Positions 32,011 to 40,552 of a stretch of 44,221 nucleotides of DNA are shown here, in pieces. The stretch is from the NCBI GenBank assembly GCA_944364075.1, contig CALVVZ010000006.1:1-44221 (forward strand), given 5' to 3'. Made by a program: the position numbers and the translations under genes. The stretch comes from an uncultured Clostridia bacterium (GTDB lineage: Bacteria; Bacillota; Clostridia; Christensenellales; Aristaeellaceae). Numbering within the stretch: position 1 is the stretch's first letter; every line of letters starts with the position of its first letter. A model generated the notes under the pieces. That model did no database searches and was not told the origin of the DNA. It saw only the letters and a program-made list of their open reading frames with translations.

Positions 32011-33267
32011 TTACAAATCTGCAATTTCCCAAATTGTCTGTCCTGATGCTACAAGCGTTCCATCAAAAGGCTGTGCTAAGCTGTAGGAAAAAACGTACAG
32101 ATTATCTATGTAGACCTCCAGTACCCATTGCTTCAAAAGCATTTTTATTTGCACCGTTTCACTTTTTGCTGTTTCTCTGTCCTTTGGTATCGCAAAATGC
32201 ATCGCATGTTGGTTTTCTTCACGTGCAATGATCTGATTATCGGCCAATTCTAATGTAAGCGGAGCATGCCTTCCTATCTGAATAGATTCCCCTTGTACCA
32301 TTTTTCCTTCTAAGAAAATGCATGCTTTGGGATCAAATTGCGATGCCTTCACAGTGCCTAATTGCTTAAGATACTCGTTGCCTTCCCAATATTTCAAGCG
32401 GATATTGTTTTGTTCAATTTCCACACGCTTGAGCGGCGCCATATAGCAATAAAAGAATCCTGTCGCCGCTTTTTTCTTGGAAATGGCATGATGATTTAGC
32501 AGCAGTTGACCATCGAACTCAACAAATCTGGAAAAGTAGGTCGTTCCTGGCGTCAGCAAAGGATTATGTTTCTCGCACCGCACATAAGGGCCATTAAACT
32601 GATCAGCTGAATATGCATACATGGCCATCCCATCGGCAAAGCATCCAAACATAGCGTAGTATTTTCCATTTTTATAAGTAACCGCTCCTGATTCATCTGC
32701 CGGTGGAATAATCCCCTCATTCTTAAGTGCTTTCCAATCTATGCCTTTTTCCGAATAGCCAAACCCTATACCGCCATTTAACTGCGTTCTCTCGAGGGGC
32801 GTTGCGGTCCATGTTCCAAAATATCCCCCCTCTTTGCGTGTCAATGGATAGATGCAATCCCATCGTCCTTCTTGCTGATAAAGCTGATTATCAATGTCGA
32901 AGACTTTTTCGAGTTTTCGCCAATGGATCAGGTCATAACTCTCTGCAAAGAAAATGCGTTGTTGCTTTTCTTGCGATTCGGTTTGCTGCCATTCCGAATA
33001 ATTCACATAGAATTTATGGTCTTTTTCAAAGGTTGGAGATTTCCAGATGGACCCGGTTCCGAGATAATCCTTCATTTTCTCACTTGCTGTAAGCACAACG
33101 CCTTGATCTTCCCAAACAACTCCGTTGTCTGATACAGCAACGCCAAAACCCGCCCACCGGCCATCTATTTCTGAGAGATAATATAAATAGAATTTTCCGT
33201 TATACTCATATACCCATGTGTCCCAATGCGTATTAACTTGCGTGGACTGGAAGAACATCGTCGACAT
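32011..33267 (-). CDS. Predicted glycosidase, five-bladed propeller (GH32/GH43-like)
   Basis: A 418-residue protein without signal peptide. Blade-like units include VNTHWDTWVYEYNGKFYLYYL, GVAVSDNGVVWEDQGVVL, RIFFAESYDLIHWRKLEKVF, RWDCIYPLTRKEGGYFGTW and KNGKYYAMFGCF, typical of GH32/43/62/68-fold enzymes. A C-terminal beta-sandwich follows, ending YSLAQPFDGTLVASGQT. The first blade has HWDTW in place of the GH32 NDPNG box, so the subfamily is not assigned. AAAGGAG precedes the ATG by 9 nt. It is the last gene of the four-gene glycosidase transcript. Confidence 0.65.
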   Translation of the reverse strand: MSTMFFQSTQVNTHWDTWVYEYNGKFYLYYLSEIDGRWAGFGVAVSDNGVVWEDQGVVLTASEKMKDYLGTGSIWKSPTFEKDHKFYVNYSEWQQTESQEKQQRIFFAESYDLIHWRKLEKVFDIDNQLYQQEGRWDCIYPLTRKEGGYFGTWTATPLERTQLNGGIGFGYSEKGIDWKALKNEGIIPPADESGAVTYKNGKYYAMFGCFADGMAMYAYSADQFNGPYVRCEKHNPLLTPGTTYFSRFVEFDGQLLLNHHAISKKKAATGFFYCYMAPLKRVEIEQNNIRLKYWEGNEYLKQLGTVKASQFDPKACIFLEGKMVQGESIQIGRHAPLTLELADNQIIAREENQHAMHFAIPKDRETAKSETVQIKMLLKQWVLEVYIDNLYVFSYSLAQPFDGTLVASGQTIWEIADL

Positions 33268-33315
33268 GCAACATTGCTCCTTTCACATGCAGGTAATAAG
33301 TCCGCATGCGCAGCC

Positions 33316-34704
33316 TTAATCAAAGCCGAGGCGTTCCTTGGGGATCTCTCCTTCATGTTCGAACCGCCAGCATTGCCCTGCATATAAGGAATGCAAATTG
33401 CCTCGAATTGCATAAAGAATAGCTCCATCCAATGCAATTTCCAGACGGATAAGTTTCCCGGTTAGGTCCTCTATATTTTTTTCCTTAAAGTGAGGCACCC
33501 ATGCAGTACTATCCCCTGTAAAGGGTTGGCAATCGCTAAAGCTGTAGCCCGGAAGCGGTTTCCCTTCATAATCCGTAATCTGAGCACGGACGCTGCCTTG
33601 ACACTTCACATTCAACTGAATGTCTCCACCCACATACAACAATGGTCTTGTCCCCGCTATTCCGCATCCGCCGGAGCTTCGCAGGCCAACAAATCCATCT
33701 TGACGTAGTTCAAAAGTCAAAATTGACATTTTTCCCTCATCGTGGGCATGCTCGTGTGTGCTTGCAGATGCATAAATGCGTAGACTGCCATCCGGCATTG
33801 TTCTCACACTAGTGGGATAGATGCAGCCACTGTACGGAGAATCCGGTATATTCTCGAATAGCGGCGTACGGATTCCACGCTGAAAATGTGTGCCGTTCAG
33901 GCTATAGGCCAGTTGGCAATCAACTCTGCCGCCATAGAATTTATGCGGGCTTCCCCCCAGAACTTCTTGCATGGGATGGTAAACCCATAGAAATCCGATA
34001 AACATTCCTTCGTATGGAAAAACCTGCATGCCATATAGTTGTGCCAGCGGGGTATCCAATGCGTCTGCTTGCAGAACCAGCTTCTGATCCGTATAGTGTA
34101 TCCAGTCCTCCGTTTCGTGCATGGCCAGCCGGCGGTCCGTCCAGTCCGGACGGGAAATAATCGTATATTTCCCTGTTACGTGGTTAAAGTACGCACATGT
34201 AGCCGGGTCTGGAGCAATACTCTGCCAGATTGCTCCTTTTTTAGGTTTCCAATGGAGCCCATTAGGTGAAGTCCACAGTTGTGCTTGCAAATGGTAATCC
34301 GATACATGCTTAACCACAAAACCTTTTAGCCGTTCTTCCTCGGGTGCACGTTCATCAAAAAACGTCGCCGACCACTCCGAAAATTCTTCCGTAGGAATCA
34401 GCTGATTGCATCTTTGACGATTCGCAAACACAAGATCCGGTGTTGTATCACGCTTATGCCAATGTTCTCCATCCGTACTTTCTGCCAAAAGGGCAACTCT
34501 CGGAAACGTTGTTCCGCAGTGCTGATATGTCATGCGCCATTTAGCGCTATGCTGGTCAAAAAACACGCTTGGATAACTCCAAGCAATACGTGAGTCATCG
34601 TCGTAAAAGCTCAATGTTTGCAATAGCTTCGGTGCGCCAATCTGTCTGTGCAAGTTAACAGCCTGATTCAAATGCATATCGTCAAAGAAAAGCAGGGTTT
34701 TCAT
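33316..34704 (-). CDS. Predicted glycosidase-like five-bladed propeller protein
   Basis: A 462-residue cytoplasmic protein. Segments such as SRIAWSYPSVFFDQHSAKWR, ALLAESTDGEHWHKRD, LWTSPNGLHWKPKKGA and CQLAYSLNGTHFQRG repeat the DG-x-x-(W/F) blade pattern of GH32/43-type propellers. A C-terminal beta domain has LLYVGGDIQLNVKCQGSVRA. No classical GH32 catalytic box is obvious, so the enzymatic class is uncertain. The frame opens at 34749, but AAAGGAG lies 8 nt before the ATG at 34704, which gives a family-like start MKTLLFFDDM. It lies 42 bp after the GH32 gene upstream. Confidence 0.6.
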   Translation of the reverse strand: MKTLLFFDDMHLNQAVNLHRQIGAPKLLQTLSFYDDDSRIAWSYPSVFFDQHSAKWRMTYQHCGTTFPRVALLAESTDGEHWHKRDTTPDLVFANRQRCNQLIPTEEFSEWSATFFDERAPEEERLKGFVVKHVSDYHLQAQLWTSPNGLHWKPKKGAIWQSIAPDPATCAYFNHVTGKYTIISRPDWTDRRLAMHETEDWIHYTDQKLVLQADALDTPLAQLYGMQVFPYEGMFIGFLWVYHPMQEVLGGSPHKFYGGRVDCQLAYSLNGTHFQRGIRTPLFENIPDSPYSGCIYPTSVRTMPDGSLRIYASASTHEHAHDEGKMSILTFELRQDGFVGLRSSGGCGIAGTRPLLYVGGDIQLNVKCQGSVRAQITDYEGKPLPGYSFSDCQPFTGDSTAWVPHFKEKNIEDLTGKLIRLEIALDGAILYAIRGNLHSLYAGQCWRFEHEGEIPKERLGFD

Positions 34705-34745
34705 CGAATCATCTCCTTTGCAAACAATGTAAGGTCGCGCCTTGT

Positions 34746-36140
34746 TCATATTGCCAGTCCCGGTGTATATACCTTTGCTTCGTCTGAAAATTCATAGGTC
34801 ATAAAAGATAGCATGGCATCCTTTTCTGGAGCAAAAATTGCGCAACGTGTTTCTCGACTGCGGACATTGACGCGTGCGCATAGTGCATACTGATCGTTCA
34901 AGAAAGCCTCAACAATGTCTTCGTCAAAAATCACATGAAGATGTAGTGGTTTGTCTACAACATCTTCAAACAGCTTCAGTGAAGAAAATTCAAATGGCTT
35001 TCGTCCCTCTCCTTGGGACACAATGCGCATTCTTTGCTGCGCCAAATCAATCTCCACACAAATTCCATTGTCCATGTCTAGCCGCAATCCGCAAGCTCCC
35101 GTGCGTTGAGGCGCGAAGTCCACGTGAACGCCAAAATTTGTGTATCGTTGTGCTGCTGCAACAGTGACACCGTCTTCGGTGATTGTCGAGGCGTGAAGAT
35201 CTACATATTTTTTCTCGCCTTCAATACGCTTTGCGTAAGTTGGCTCCAGCTGGCTAGCCAGCCGTCCGTCTGGCAAAGGATATATTACTCGGGGCAGATT
35301 GAGATGGCCCCCCCATTCCTGACCGCAATAGTTTAGCGGAATCCATCCAAACAGGAGATGTCCATCTTTGTATGGTGTCAGTTGCGCTGCACAAAGGTCC
35401 TCACCGTCCAGCTGATATGCTGGCAGTGTGTTCCAGTCCTGGCTATCAATCGTGGTATTCGCTTCACCCAGCCAATACGTCGGTGCTCCTACCCAGTGCA
35501 CGCTTTGCCGTGCCAAACTGGTCAGTAGAACCCAGCGTTGTCCTATATGTATCATTTGGCTGCATTCGGGTTCTTTACATTGGTACAGATCTACCTGGGC
35601 ATTGGGGAAATGCAATAGCATGCGTTGCGCATGCCCCTCTTGGAAAAGAGGTCCTGTGATCATCACCCCGCAGTCCATCCCAGTACCAAAGCCATTATGT
35701 TCATTAGAGAAGTACGCTGTTGCCGTAGCCCGGGGCGCCTGCATATCCCCATCAAAAAACATGGAATAGTCACGTGCCCCTGCTGGAATAGCTTTTGTAT
35801 CCAGCGCAAGGGTATAATCATGCATTGGTTCACGCCAAGTGACCAGGTCGGAACTTTCCATCGTCGTCATACCGTTTGCTGTTCCTCGACTGCCAAGGAA
35901 GCGTCCATCCCACGGGAGGACGGAGCAAACCGGGTTAGGCAACCGTTCCTCATGCCATGTGCAAAAATCCCCTGTTATTGCAACTGCGCCTTCTTTGCAG
36001 ACCACGTGATTAGGGTTTTTGAAGCAGTCATCGCAGCGAAGGACTCCATTGGGAATGAGATAAAAAAGATACAGTGTGCCATTTTCATAGTATGGGTGTA
36101 CATCTCCAATATGCCACTGTTTGGGACGAAAATGAAGCAT
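34746..36140 (-). CDS. GH32-family-like glycosidase, cytoplasmic
   Basis: A 464-residue protein closely similar in plan to the secreted GH32 at 39082. It starts HFRPKQWHIGDVHPYYENGT, where GDVHPYY stands in the place of NDPNG. It has a middle RDY (ARDYSMFFDGDM, for RDP) and EPECSQMIHIGQRW (for ECP), then QEWGGHLNLPRVIYPLPDG and the GH32 C-terminal sandwich with DIVEAFLNDQYALCARV. The putative Asp and Glu are kept while flanking residues differ. AGAGGA precedes the ATG. It begins 15 bp after the 36156 gene, in the same transcript. Confidence 0.75.
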   Translation of the reverse strand: MLHFRPKQWHIGDVHPYYENGTLYLFYLIPNGVLRCDDCFKNPNHVVCKEGAVAITGDFCTWHEERLPNPVCSVLPWDGRFLGSRGTANGMTTMESSDLVTWREPMHDYTLALDTKAIPAGARDYSMFFDGDMQAPRATATAYFSNEHNGFGTGMDCGVMITGPLFQEGHAQRMLLHFPNAQVDLYQCKEPECSQMIHIGQRWVLLTSLARQSVHWVGAPTYWLGEANTTIDSQDWNTLPAYQLDGEDLCAAQLTPYKDGHLLFGWIPLNYCGQEWGGHLNLPRVIYPLPDGRLASQLEPTYAKRIEGEKKYVDLHASTITEDGVTVAAAQRYTNFGVHVDFAPQRTGACGLRLDMDNGICVEIDLAQQRMRIVSQGEGRKPFEFSSLKLFEDVVDKPLHLHVIFDEDIVEAFLNDQYALCARVNVRSRETRCAIFAPEKDAMLSFMTYEFSDEAKVYTPGLAI

Positions 36141-36155
36141 TTCAAATCTTTCCTC

Positions 36156-37664
36156 TCAATAAGGTTGGGATGGCGCCATTTCACTGGCTAATAAGGAATC
36201 CATATATTTTCCACCGACCGTACAAATTTTCAATTCGTTGGTAGGTAGAAAAATTCTCCGGGTTATCGCTTGTTTGTCATTTGCAAATACTTCCACCACA
36301 GACGCATCAATATATACCGTCACATGCGGAACCTCTCCCGGAGAGAACCGTATAGGCGCGCATTCTTCCACCGCACCTACTGGACTTCCCGAAGATCGTG
36401 CGTCCACACGGAGCTCTCCCTTTACAGGATCGCATAGGATTTCATACCAATTCTCGCTACCAACATGCAAGCCTGTAACATGTTCCGCGTCTTTACCTGT
36501 CCACTCAATGCGGCAGCATTGTGGCTGCTGTAGGTTTATGCACGCCATATCTTCGAGCTGTTTTCCAGTCCATTGCTGTGTATGATATGCCAATGCATCA
36601 ATTTCAGGCGCGGCAGCAATCCCCAATGAGCCATCATTCGCTCTCCAGAGAACCCGAGGTAACCCCATAACGCCGCTCCAACCATACTGCTCGTAGTCTT
36701 CAGGAAGGTTGGTGCGTAGCCATGCAAACGCAATCTGCCTTCCTTTGTCATCAATGTATGCCTCTGGCGCAAAGTACGTATCATCAATCCAGCTCATTCT
36801 TCCATGGATACGAGGCACAAACTTCTTTTCATCTAGTCTGCCAATATAATACTGACACCCTCTATTGTGAGAGATAAATAGCTGCAGGTATTCGTCTGTT
36901 GCCGCTCCACCATCCTTTGATGCAGGCAGTGGCAGAAAAGAAGGGCACATATCGTCTTCACTTTCGTCTGGGTGTTCATCGCAAATAGAATGGTCGTAAA
37001 ATCTGCCTTCCCAGTGCCACGTTTTTAAGTCTTTTGATGAAAAGAGTTCTGTCCAATCGCCCTTCATGGATGGACTGGCTTCCGGTGTGCGGCCATACTT
37101 GTTCAATATAAGCAGATTCCCCGTTTGCATATAGTATGTCTGGTTGCTCTTCCATATATTGCTAGGATCCGCACAAGCAACAGGTAACCCCTGCACACTC
37201 GCGATACCCCATTCGGATGAAGGAATTGCAACAGGTGCAACGCGTTCCCAAACATCATAGGGCGGCGTACTTTTCGCAAGCATAATTCCACAATAGCTAT
37301 CCTGATCTAGTTTGCGCTCTGGATGATTATATACCCAAAAACTCAAATAGGCGGTGCCATCGTCATCCACAAAGGCACCTCCGCTAAAGCAGCCATCATC
37401 ATGTGCTGTCTTTTCCAATGCATCTGGATGATGGCGCCAATGGATAAGGTCTCGACTTGTCACATGCCCCCAACAAAACCCCTTCTCAGGGTGATGATAT
37501 AAGTACATCATGTGATGTAATCCCTGTGCATAAAAACAACCATTGGGGTCACCGGGGCGTCCGTCTCCGTCTGGAACGCAGAAGTGATATTGGGGACGCC
37601 ATGAATCTTGTAATAGTTGTTCTCGATAGCGCCGTGTTGCTACAGCATCTTGCGTCTTGTTCAT
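36156..37664 (-). CDS. GH32 beta-fructosidase-like enzyme, cytoplasmic
   Basis: A 502-residue GH32 protein. The nucleophile box is GDPNGCFYAQG near residue 38 and is followed by GHVTSRDLIHWRHHPDAL. The RDP box reads ADPSNIWK. The ECP box reads DDMCPSFLPL, lacking Glu in the usual place but with acidic residues just before. LFISHNRGCQYYIGRLDEK and HGRMSWIDDTYFAPEAYID follow, a pattern of a GH32 subgroup. The C-terminal sandwich ends VVEVFANDKQAITRRIF. It probably hydrolyses imported fructo-oligosaccharides or a sucrose-like sugar. GAGGAG is 10 nt before the ATG. It is first in its transcript, directly behind a TAACGTTA operator and the palindromic element. Confidence 0.85.
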   Translation of the reverse strand: MNKTQDAVATRRYREQLLQDSWRPQYHFCVPDGDGRPGDPNGCFYAQGLHHMMYLYHHPEKGFCWGHVTSRDLIHWRHHPDALEKTAHDDGCFSGGAFVDDDGTAYLSFWVYNHPERKLDQDSYCGIMLAKSTPPYDVWERVAPVAIPSSEWGIASVQGLPVACADPSNIWKSNQTYYMQTGNLLILNKYGRTPEASPSMKGDWTELFSSKDLKTWHWEGRFYDHSICDEHPDESEDDMCPSFLPLPASKDGGAATDEYLQLFISHNRGCQYYIGRLDEKKFVPRIHGRMSWIDDTYFAPEAYIDDKGRQIAFAWLRTNLPEDYEQYGWSGVMGLPRVLWRANDGSLGIAAAPEIDALAYHTQQWTGKQLEDMACINLQQPQCCRIEWTGKDAEHVTGLHVGSENWYEILCDPVKGELRVDARSSGSPVGAVEECAPIRFSPGEVPHVTVYIDASVVEVFANDKQAITRRIFLPTNELKICTVGGKYMDSLLASEMAPSQPY

Positions 37665-37682
37665 TTTTTATTCACTCCTCAA

Positions 37683-37700
37683 GGTAACGTTATCATTTTA
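37683..37700 (-). promoter_or_regulatory. LacI-type operator and -10 box before the GH32 operon
   Basis: GGTAACGTTATC (37683-37694) is a near-palindrome around TAACGTTA. On the minus strand TAAAAT (37700-37695) abuts it, so the operator covers the transcription start. No good -35 is found 17 bp upstream, because that position falls within the terminal repeat of the 241-bp element. The same core lies within the permease-operon promoter at 44053. Confidence 0.65.
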
Positions 37701-37708
37701 GCCTATAG

Positions 37709-37949
37709 AGAATGGGTATTATACCCATTCCAGACTGTCAAAAACCTCCCGGGAGGTGTCGGAAGGGCCGCAGCCCCTCTGACTTTCATTCGTATCCGGC
37801 TGCTTTGCCGACGGGGCAGGTTGTTGATTTTGCATGCAAAATCAACAATTTACAAATTCGTGAAACCTCTGGTTGACCGAATTTGCTTCCTCGTAAAAGT
37901 GGCGGAAGTCACTTTTTCGACACGCTGGAATGGGTATAATACCCATTCT
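37709..37949. mobile_element. MITE-like element with palindromic terminal inverted repeats
   Basis: The 23-bp ends (37709-37731 and 37927-37949) are perfect inverted copies of each other, and each is itself a palindrome (GAATGGGTAT-N-ATACCCATTC). Similarity continues inward for about 15 bp with mismatches. Inside are CCTCCCGGGAGG (37745-37756), a perfect 28-bp palindrome centred on TGCATGCA (37821-37848), AAATTCG/CGAATTT (37854-37884) and AAAAGTG/CACTTTT (37895-37916), a terminator-like hairpin. There is no ORF. Its right end is 3 bp from the lacI stop. No clear target duplication was seen. Confidence 0.7.
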
Positions 37950-37952
37950 CCT

Positions 37953-38948
37953 TTACTGTTTTGATCCTAATGACACCACTGATGCACGCTCAATGAGCGA
38001 CGGACGAATATACTTGTGAATGACTGTGTCCTTTGCTTGTTCATCTTTATCCATGATCTTCTTGAGAATAATATCCACAGATTCCTGTGCAATACGATTC
38101 ATAGGCTGGCTTATGGCTGTAATATCCATCAACGACACCCATGGAATATCGTCCTGAATAATTACGCTCATGTCTTGTGGAATCTCCATCATCAGCTTGT
38201 GGCATGCTGTGATCGTTGCATAGCCAAGGATATTTGTTCCCGCGACAATAGCTGTAGGATGCAGTCGGTTAATGTTTTCCATAACTTCGTCTTCTACAAA
38301 CGCATTTGTACCAAATGAAAGAATGAAGCGCTCATCGACTGCTAAACCATGCTCAGCAAATGCAGCTCTATAGCCATCAGCGCGGCCTTCCCAGTTCACG
38401 TCCAGCAGCAGGATTCTGCGATGCCCTTCTTCCAGCAATCGACGTGTCGCCAGTTTGACGCCATATCGGTCGTCAATGGACAAGCTATCAATCTGATCAT
38501 AAACATTACGATACAGCTGTAGCACCGGGAAATCATGATTCTGGAGAAAATCGCTTACCTGCGTATCATTTCTATGCACAGGTGTAATGATAATGCCATC
38601 CACCCGGGCTCCCCATAGCATTGACAAGCCCGACATTTCCATTTCCATATCCTCATTGCTAAAAGATACCAGCACAGAAAATCCTTTAGCTCGAAGGCGT
38701 TGTTCAATCAAAGCATTAACCTGCATATAGAAGCTGTTCTTCACATCCGCTACCACAATGCCAATTGTATTGCTGTGATTGTTACGCAATGCACGGGCTA
38801 GGCGATTAGGCTGATAGCCAAGTTTTTTCATGACCTCCAGGACATTTTTTCTAGTAGATTCACGTACCCCTTCCATCCCTCGGGCCACCCGCGAGGCCGT
38901 CATGACTGATACCCCGGCAGCTTTTGCTACTTCCTTAATTGTCGCCAT
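37953..38948 (-). CDS. LacI-family transcriptional regulator
   Basis: A 331-residue repressor of standard length. The DNA-binding part is MATIKEVAKAAGVSVMTASR with the hinge LGYQPNRLARALRN. The sugar-binding core starts TIGIVVADVKNSFYMQVNAL and has VDGIIITPVHRND, GRADGYRAAFAEHGL and the C-terminal ISQPMNRIAQESVDIILKKI. GGAGG is 8 nt before the ATG. It lies between the transporter and glycosidase transcripts, both of which carry TAACGTTA sites. It therefore probably represses them until a fructo-oligosaccharide or similar sugar binds. Confidence 0.93.
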   Translation of the reverse strand: MATIKEVAKAAGVSVMTASRVARGMEGVRESTRKNVLEVMKKLGYQPNRLARALRNNHSNTIGIVVADVKNSFYMQVNALIEQRLRAKGFSVLVSFSNEDMEMEMSGLSMLWGARVDGIIITPVHRNDTQVSDFLQNHDFPVLQLYRNVYDQIDSLSIDDRYGVKLATRRLLEEGHRRILLLDVNWEGRADGYRAAFAEHGLAVDERFILSFGTNAFVEDEVMENINRLHPTAIVAGTNILGYATITACHKLMMEIPQDMSVIIQDDIPWVSLMDITAISQPMNRIAQESVDIILKKIMDKDEQAKDTVIHKYIRPSLIERASVVSLGSKQ

Positions 38949-39017
38949 TGCCCTTGCCTCCGTTTCACTTCAGTATATGCATATCTAACAATATACTATG
39001 CATCTCTGATAGTAAGC

Positions 39018-39046
39018 ATTTTACCAAAAATGGGCAAAAATGACAA
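39018..39046 (-). promoter_or_regulatory. Promoter of the lacI gene
   Basis: Minus strand: TTGTCA (39046-39041), 17 bp, TAAAAT (39023-39018). It lies in the gap between the secreted GH32 gene and lacI and has no TAACGTTA site, so the repressor gene seems not to be autoregulated through that motif. Confidence 0.6.
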
Positions 39047-39053
39047 GTGAACG

Positions 39054-39095
39054 GCTCTCCTCATTTAAGGTTACGCTCTCCTCATTTAAGGTTAC
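39054..39095. repeat. Exact tandem duplication of 21 bp at the end of the secreted GH32 gene
   Basis: 39054-39074 and 39075-39095 are identical. On the minus strand the upstream copy contains the last codons and stop of the GH32 gene plus GAGGAG; the second copy repeats these just after the stop. Confidence 0.9.
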
Positions 39096-40434
39096 GCACA
39101 GTAATAAGCGTCGTCTGTCCTCCCTCTATCCTCATTTGCTCACACTGCGTAGGCTCTTGCATTCTTGCTGCAAGAGACCATTGATCATCCAAGAAAACTT
39201 CCAATATGTTTTCTTCACCGATCACTTGCATCTCATGCGTTCCCGCCAAGCTTCCTGGCGTTAGCTGGTAAGACACATGCATAAGAGAATCATTTTGGAA
39301 CACCGCAAACAGTCCCGTTGCATCATCTAGCACAATCTGACCATTTCCGCAATGGAAGGTAATGCGTTTCCCCGCTTCCAAGAAAAATGTTGCTTGCGCA
39401 TGCCAACGTGAAAAATCACCCTGAACCTTGTCTTGCCCAGTAGCAACCGGCTCTTCACTTATCATCGTTGCTACTGCCGGTGCAATCGATGTCGTAAGCG
39501 TACCATCTGGTTGCTGTGAAATTTTAAGCGGTATGCTCAAGTGTCCGCCCCAACTTCCGCCATTCCAATTTTCTGCAATCCATCCCCAGAGATAATAGCC
39601 GTCCGGTCCCTGGGCAACCTGCGCAGCGCACACGTCTTCACTGGTAAGAACATGTTCTTCTTTCTCGTTCCAGTCCTGTTCGAAAATTCCCTTGCCTTCG
39701 TCACCTATATAATAGCTGAGACGTCCCACATGGTTTTCGTGGCGACGGGCTAGACTCACAAACACATACCATCGGTTTCCGATTTTCAACATCTGCGGAC
39801 ATTCAGGTTCGCCGTTCAGCCCGTCTGGATAATCAATCAATGCGGTATCTATCGGATTCCATGCGTTGAGCTGATCTGACTTAGTGCTTGCGATTCCCAG
39901 CGCGCATTTCATTCCCAGCCCTCTGCCTTGCAGCTGATTCGTACGGTAGGCTGTACATATGACACGATACACCTGCTCGTCGGGATCCCAAAACACGTAG
40001 GGGTCACGCTGTCCAATAAAAGTAGTATACCCCATCGGAATCGCGTACTCATTGCCCGGGTTGTGCCAGGTCAAAAGATCATCACTTTCTGATGCAGACA
40101 TGCTTGTTCCGCTTCCATACCAGGAATAGTATTTTTCTCCTGCCTGAAGCACGCCAAGAACATAATATGCTGCAAGCTGGCCTGAAGTGCAGGTTATGTC
40201 TTTAGGCGTCCAGTGGATCATATCCTTCGAGCATAACAGCGTAGCTTGGAAGCCATTTGGTCTTAAGTAAAACATATACCAGCTATCTTCCGCAGCATTG
40301 TAAAACGGATGTACATCTCCAACATTTTCATTAGGATAATAATGCAGCGATTCAGCCATGCTAACGCCTCCCCAAGGGAATATACTTGTCATGAGCAGTA
40401 CAGCTATTAAGCGCTTCCAGTGAATTCGCTTCAT
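39082..40434 (-). CDS. Secreted GH32-family glycosidase
   Basis: A 450-residue exported enzyme. The signal peptide MKRIHWKRLIAVLLMTSIFP is followed by GGVSMAES with a cleavage site near SMA. Catalytic boxes are clear: NVGDVHPFYNAAEDSWY (for NDPNG), GQRDPYVFWDPD (RDP) and GEPECPQMLKIGNRW (ECP, acid/base Glu). WGGHLSIPLKISQQPDG leads into the beta-sandwich with ENILEVFLDDQWSLAARM. It probably cuts beta-fructan outside the cell to feed the ABC importer. GGAGA is 7 nt before the ATG at 40434; the frame opens at 40449. It is the last gene of the transporter transcript, after a strong hairpin. Confidence 0.85.
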   Translation of the reverse strand: MKRIHWKRLIAVLLMTSIFPWGGVSMAESLHYYPNENVGDVHPFYNAAEDSWYMFYLRPNGFQATLLCSKDMIHWTPKDITCTSGQLAAYYVLGVLQAGEKYYSWYGSGTSMSASESDDLLTWHNPGNEYAIPMGYTTFIGQRDPYVFWDPDEQVYRVICTAYRTNQLQGRGLGMKCALGIASTKSDQLNAWNPIDTALIDYPDGLNGEPECPQMLKIGNRWYVFVSLARRHENHVGRLSYYIGDEGKGIFEQDWNEKEEHVLTSEDVCAAQVAQGPDGYYLWGWIAENWNGGSWGGHLSIPLKISQQPDGTLTTSIAPAVATMISEEPVATGQDKVQGDFSRWHAQATFFLEAGKRITFHCGNGQIVLDDATGLFAVFQNDSLMHVSYQLTPGSLAGTHEMQVIGEENILEVFLDDQWSLAARMQEPTQCEQMRIEGGQTTLITVRNLK

Positions 40435-40467
40435 ATATTCTCTCCACATTGATCACAATTACTTTGC

Positions 40468-40502
40468 CAGCCGCAGCATGAAATGAATTCATGCTGCGGC
40501 TG
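40468..40502 (-). promoter_or_regulatory. 15-bp perfect intercistronic hairpin after the binding-protein gene
   Basis: CAGCCGCAGCATGAA and its exact complement (40468-40482, 40488-40502) flank a 5-nt loop, with no T-run on the minus strand. It lies between the binding-protein stop and the secreted GH32 start. Such structures often protect the binding-protein mRNA and lower expression of the next gene. Confidence 0.75.
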
Positions 40503-40552
40503 ACTTTTGTCTATGCTACCAAGTGTTCTGTTGCGTGTCTACATTTCTAATG

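Noticed and set aside
37821-37848. The 28-bp palindrome as a regulator operator for lacI
   Set aside because: It lies downstream of lacI and inside the palindrome-rich element, away from any promoter, so a structural role in the element is more likely.
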